A stretch of 5,693 nt of DNA from an uncultured Oscillospiraceae bacterium (GTDB lineage: Bacteria; Bacillota; Clostridia; Oscillospirales; Oscillospiraceae), in the NCBI GenBank assembly GCA_910584805.1, contig CAJUCB010000018.1, positions 1 through 5,693 on the forward strand. Reading direction: 5' to 3'. The notes beneath the pieces are model-generated. The model made no database searches. It saw nothing but the letters and a program-made list of their open reading frames with translations, and was not told the origin of the DNA. The position numbers and the translations under genes are program-made. Positions 4,871-5,693 of this stretch are shown piece by piece. The number at the start of each line of letters is the position of its first letter. Within the stretch, counting starts at the first letter, position 1.

Positions 4871-5518
4871 ATGGATAAGATGGAAATCCTCCGCCATGTG
4901 GACCACACCCTGCTGAAGCCGGAGTGTACTTGGGAGCAGATCAAGGGCTTGTGCGATGAGGCCATGGAGTTTCAATGCGCTACGGTGTGCATCCCGCCGG
5001 CCTATGTGAAGGAGGCTGTGGAGTATGTCCAGGGGAACCTGAAAATATGCACGGTGATCGGCTTCCCCAATGGGTACAACACCATGGCGGCGAAAATTTT
5101 TGAGACCAAGGACGCTGTGGAAAACGGGGCCAGCGAGATCGATATGGTCATCAACATCGGCTGGGTGAAGGACCGGGCCTGGAAGAAGCTGGAAGAGGAG
5201 ATCGCCGGGGTAAAGGCGGCCTGCTTGGGGCGGCCGTTGAAGGTGATTATTGAAACCTGCCTGCTGACGGATTTGGAGAAGCAGAAGCTGTGCCAAATTG
5301 TGGCCAAGGCGGAGGCGGACTATTTGAAAACCTCCACAGGCTTCTCCACGGGAGGGGCCACCCGGGAGGATGTGGCCCTGCTGCGGGAGAATTTGCCGGA
5401 CTCTGTGCTGGTGAAGGCCTCCGGCGGGGTGCGGACCTTGGAGGACGCCCAGGCCTATTTGGAGCTGGGGGCGGAACGGCTGGGGGCCAGCGCCCTGGTG
5501 GGCGAGGCGAGGACTTGA
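4871..5518 (+). CDS. deoC: Deoxyribose-phosphate aldolase
   Basis: A 215-aa class I aldolase with the TIM-barrel fold, full length for the short bacterial DeoC group. It cleaves 2-deoxyribose 5-phosphate into acetaldehyde and glyceraldehyde 3-phosphate in deoxynucleoside catabolism. Catalytic residues are visible by comparison with the E. coli enzyme: D91 in EIDMVINIG (D102 there), the Schiff-base lysine K153 in YLKTSTGF (K167 there) and the second lysine K182 in VKASGGVRT (K201 there). Other family marks are DHTLLKP near the start (11-17), TVIGFPNG (61-68) and AAKIFET (73-79). The C-terminal phosphate-binding loop reads GASALVG rather than the more usual GTSxGV, a mild variation. The start at 4871 follows AAAGGAG by 8 bases; an ATG at 4866 is in another frame. 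It is followed after 30 bases by a nitrilase-family gene with its own ribosome binding site, so the two are probably co-transcribed. No other deo genes are visible. Confidence 0.97.
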   Translation: MDKMEILRHVDHTLLKPECTWEQIKGLCDEAMEFQCATVCIPPAYVKEAVEYVQGNLKICTVIGFPNGYNTMAAKIFETKDAVENGASEIDMVINIGWVKDRAWKKLEEEIAGVKAACLGRPLKVIIETCLLTDLEKQKLCQIVAKAEADYLKTSTGFSTGGATREDVALLRENLPDSVLVKASGGVRTLEDAQAYLELGAERLGASALVGEART

Positions 5519-5548
5519 GACAAGGGCAATGAGAAAGGAGCGGGGCAG

Positions 5549-5693
5549 ATGAAGTGTATACTGGCGCTGTGCCAAATGCAGGTGACAGAGGACAAGGGTG
5601 AGAATTTGCGGCGGGCGGATGCCCTGCTGGAACAGGCGGCGGCCCAGGGGGCCAACCTGGCGCTGCTGCCGGAGATGTTCAACTGCCCCTATG
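5549..5693 (+). CDS. Carbon-nitrogen hydrolase (nitrilase/omega-amidase type), 3' end outside window
   Basis: Only the first 48 codons are present before the right edge. The translation begins MKCILALCQMQVTEDKGENL and reaches LPEMFNCPY at residues 40-48. E42 is the first residue of the nitrilase-superfamily Glu-Lys-Cys triad, and the PEMFNCPY form is typical of the Nit2/omega-amidase branch, which hydrolyses alpha-ketoglutaramate and alpha-ketosuccinamate to the keto acid and ammonia. The catalytic Lys and Cys would lie beyond the edge, so activity cannot be judged. Complete members are usually about 260-280 aa. The ATG at 5549 is preceded by AAAGGAG with 8-base spacing, the same arrangement as deoC 30 bases upstream, which supports one transcript. 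The exact substrate is inference. Confidence 0.88.
   Translation, partial: MKCILALCQMQVTEDKGENLRRADALLEQAAAQGANLALLPEMFNCPY

Noticed and set aside
4847..5575. A 242-codon open frame on the minus strand covering deoC.
   Set aside because: deoC on the plus strand has all its catalytic residues and a good ribosome site. The antisense frame is low-complexity and unrelated to any family I know.

Overview
The window looks like a chromosomal segment from a GC-rich Clostridia member, probably a gut Oscillospirales/Ruminococcaceae-type organism (Flavonifractor- or Oscillibacter-like). This placement is inferred from high-GC coding sequence, strong AGGAGG-type ribosome binding sites, Gram-positive lipoprotein signals and the style of the YmdB, ferritin and DeoC proteins. 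I see no mobile element, tRNA, rRNA, CRISPR array or phage gene.

Layout, left to right. (1) Two minus-strand metallophosphoesterase genes: a YhaO/SbcD-type DNA repair nuclease, cut by the left edge, and upstream of it ymdB, probably one transcript. (2) A divergent promoter region with a 12-bp inverted repeat around an AT-rich core. (3) A plus-strand hypothetical gene with an acidic Pro-rich linker and a helical C-terminus that reads as a decayed ferritin-like domain. It ends in a 4-base tail-to-tail overlap with (4) a minus-strand twin-CBS protein that starts with TTG. (5) A minus-strand lipoprotein gene whose terminator hairpin contains the Shine-Dalgarno sequence of the CBS gene. (6) A plus-strand ferritin with its own promoter. 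(7) A strong terminator shared with a convergent minus-strand gene for a small lipoprotein carrying five 11-residue repeats. (8) A second divergent promoter region, then plus-strand deoC and, 30 bases later, a nitrilase/omega-amidase-type gene cut by the right edge.

The window is mostly small, independently transcribed housekeeping units: nucleic-acid repair and cyclic-nucleotide phosphodiesterase activity, iron storage, deoxynucleoside catabolism, amide hydrolysis, and two envelope lipoproteins. No gap between genes exceeds about 220 bases, and those gaps hold promoters, hairpins and ribosome binding sites. I do not see a convincing new multi-gene system. The items most worth checking are the terminator/ribosome-binding-site overlap ahead of the CBS gene, the ferritin-like protein lacking its metal-ligand motifs, and the 11-mer repeat lipoprotein.
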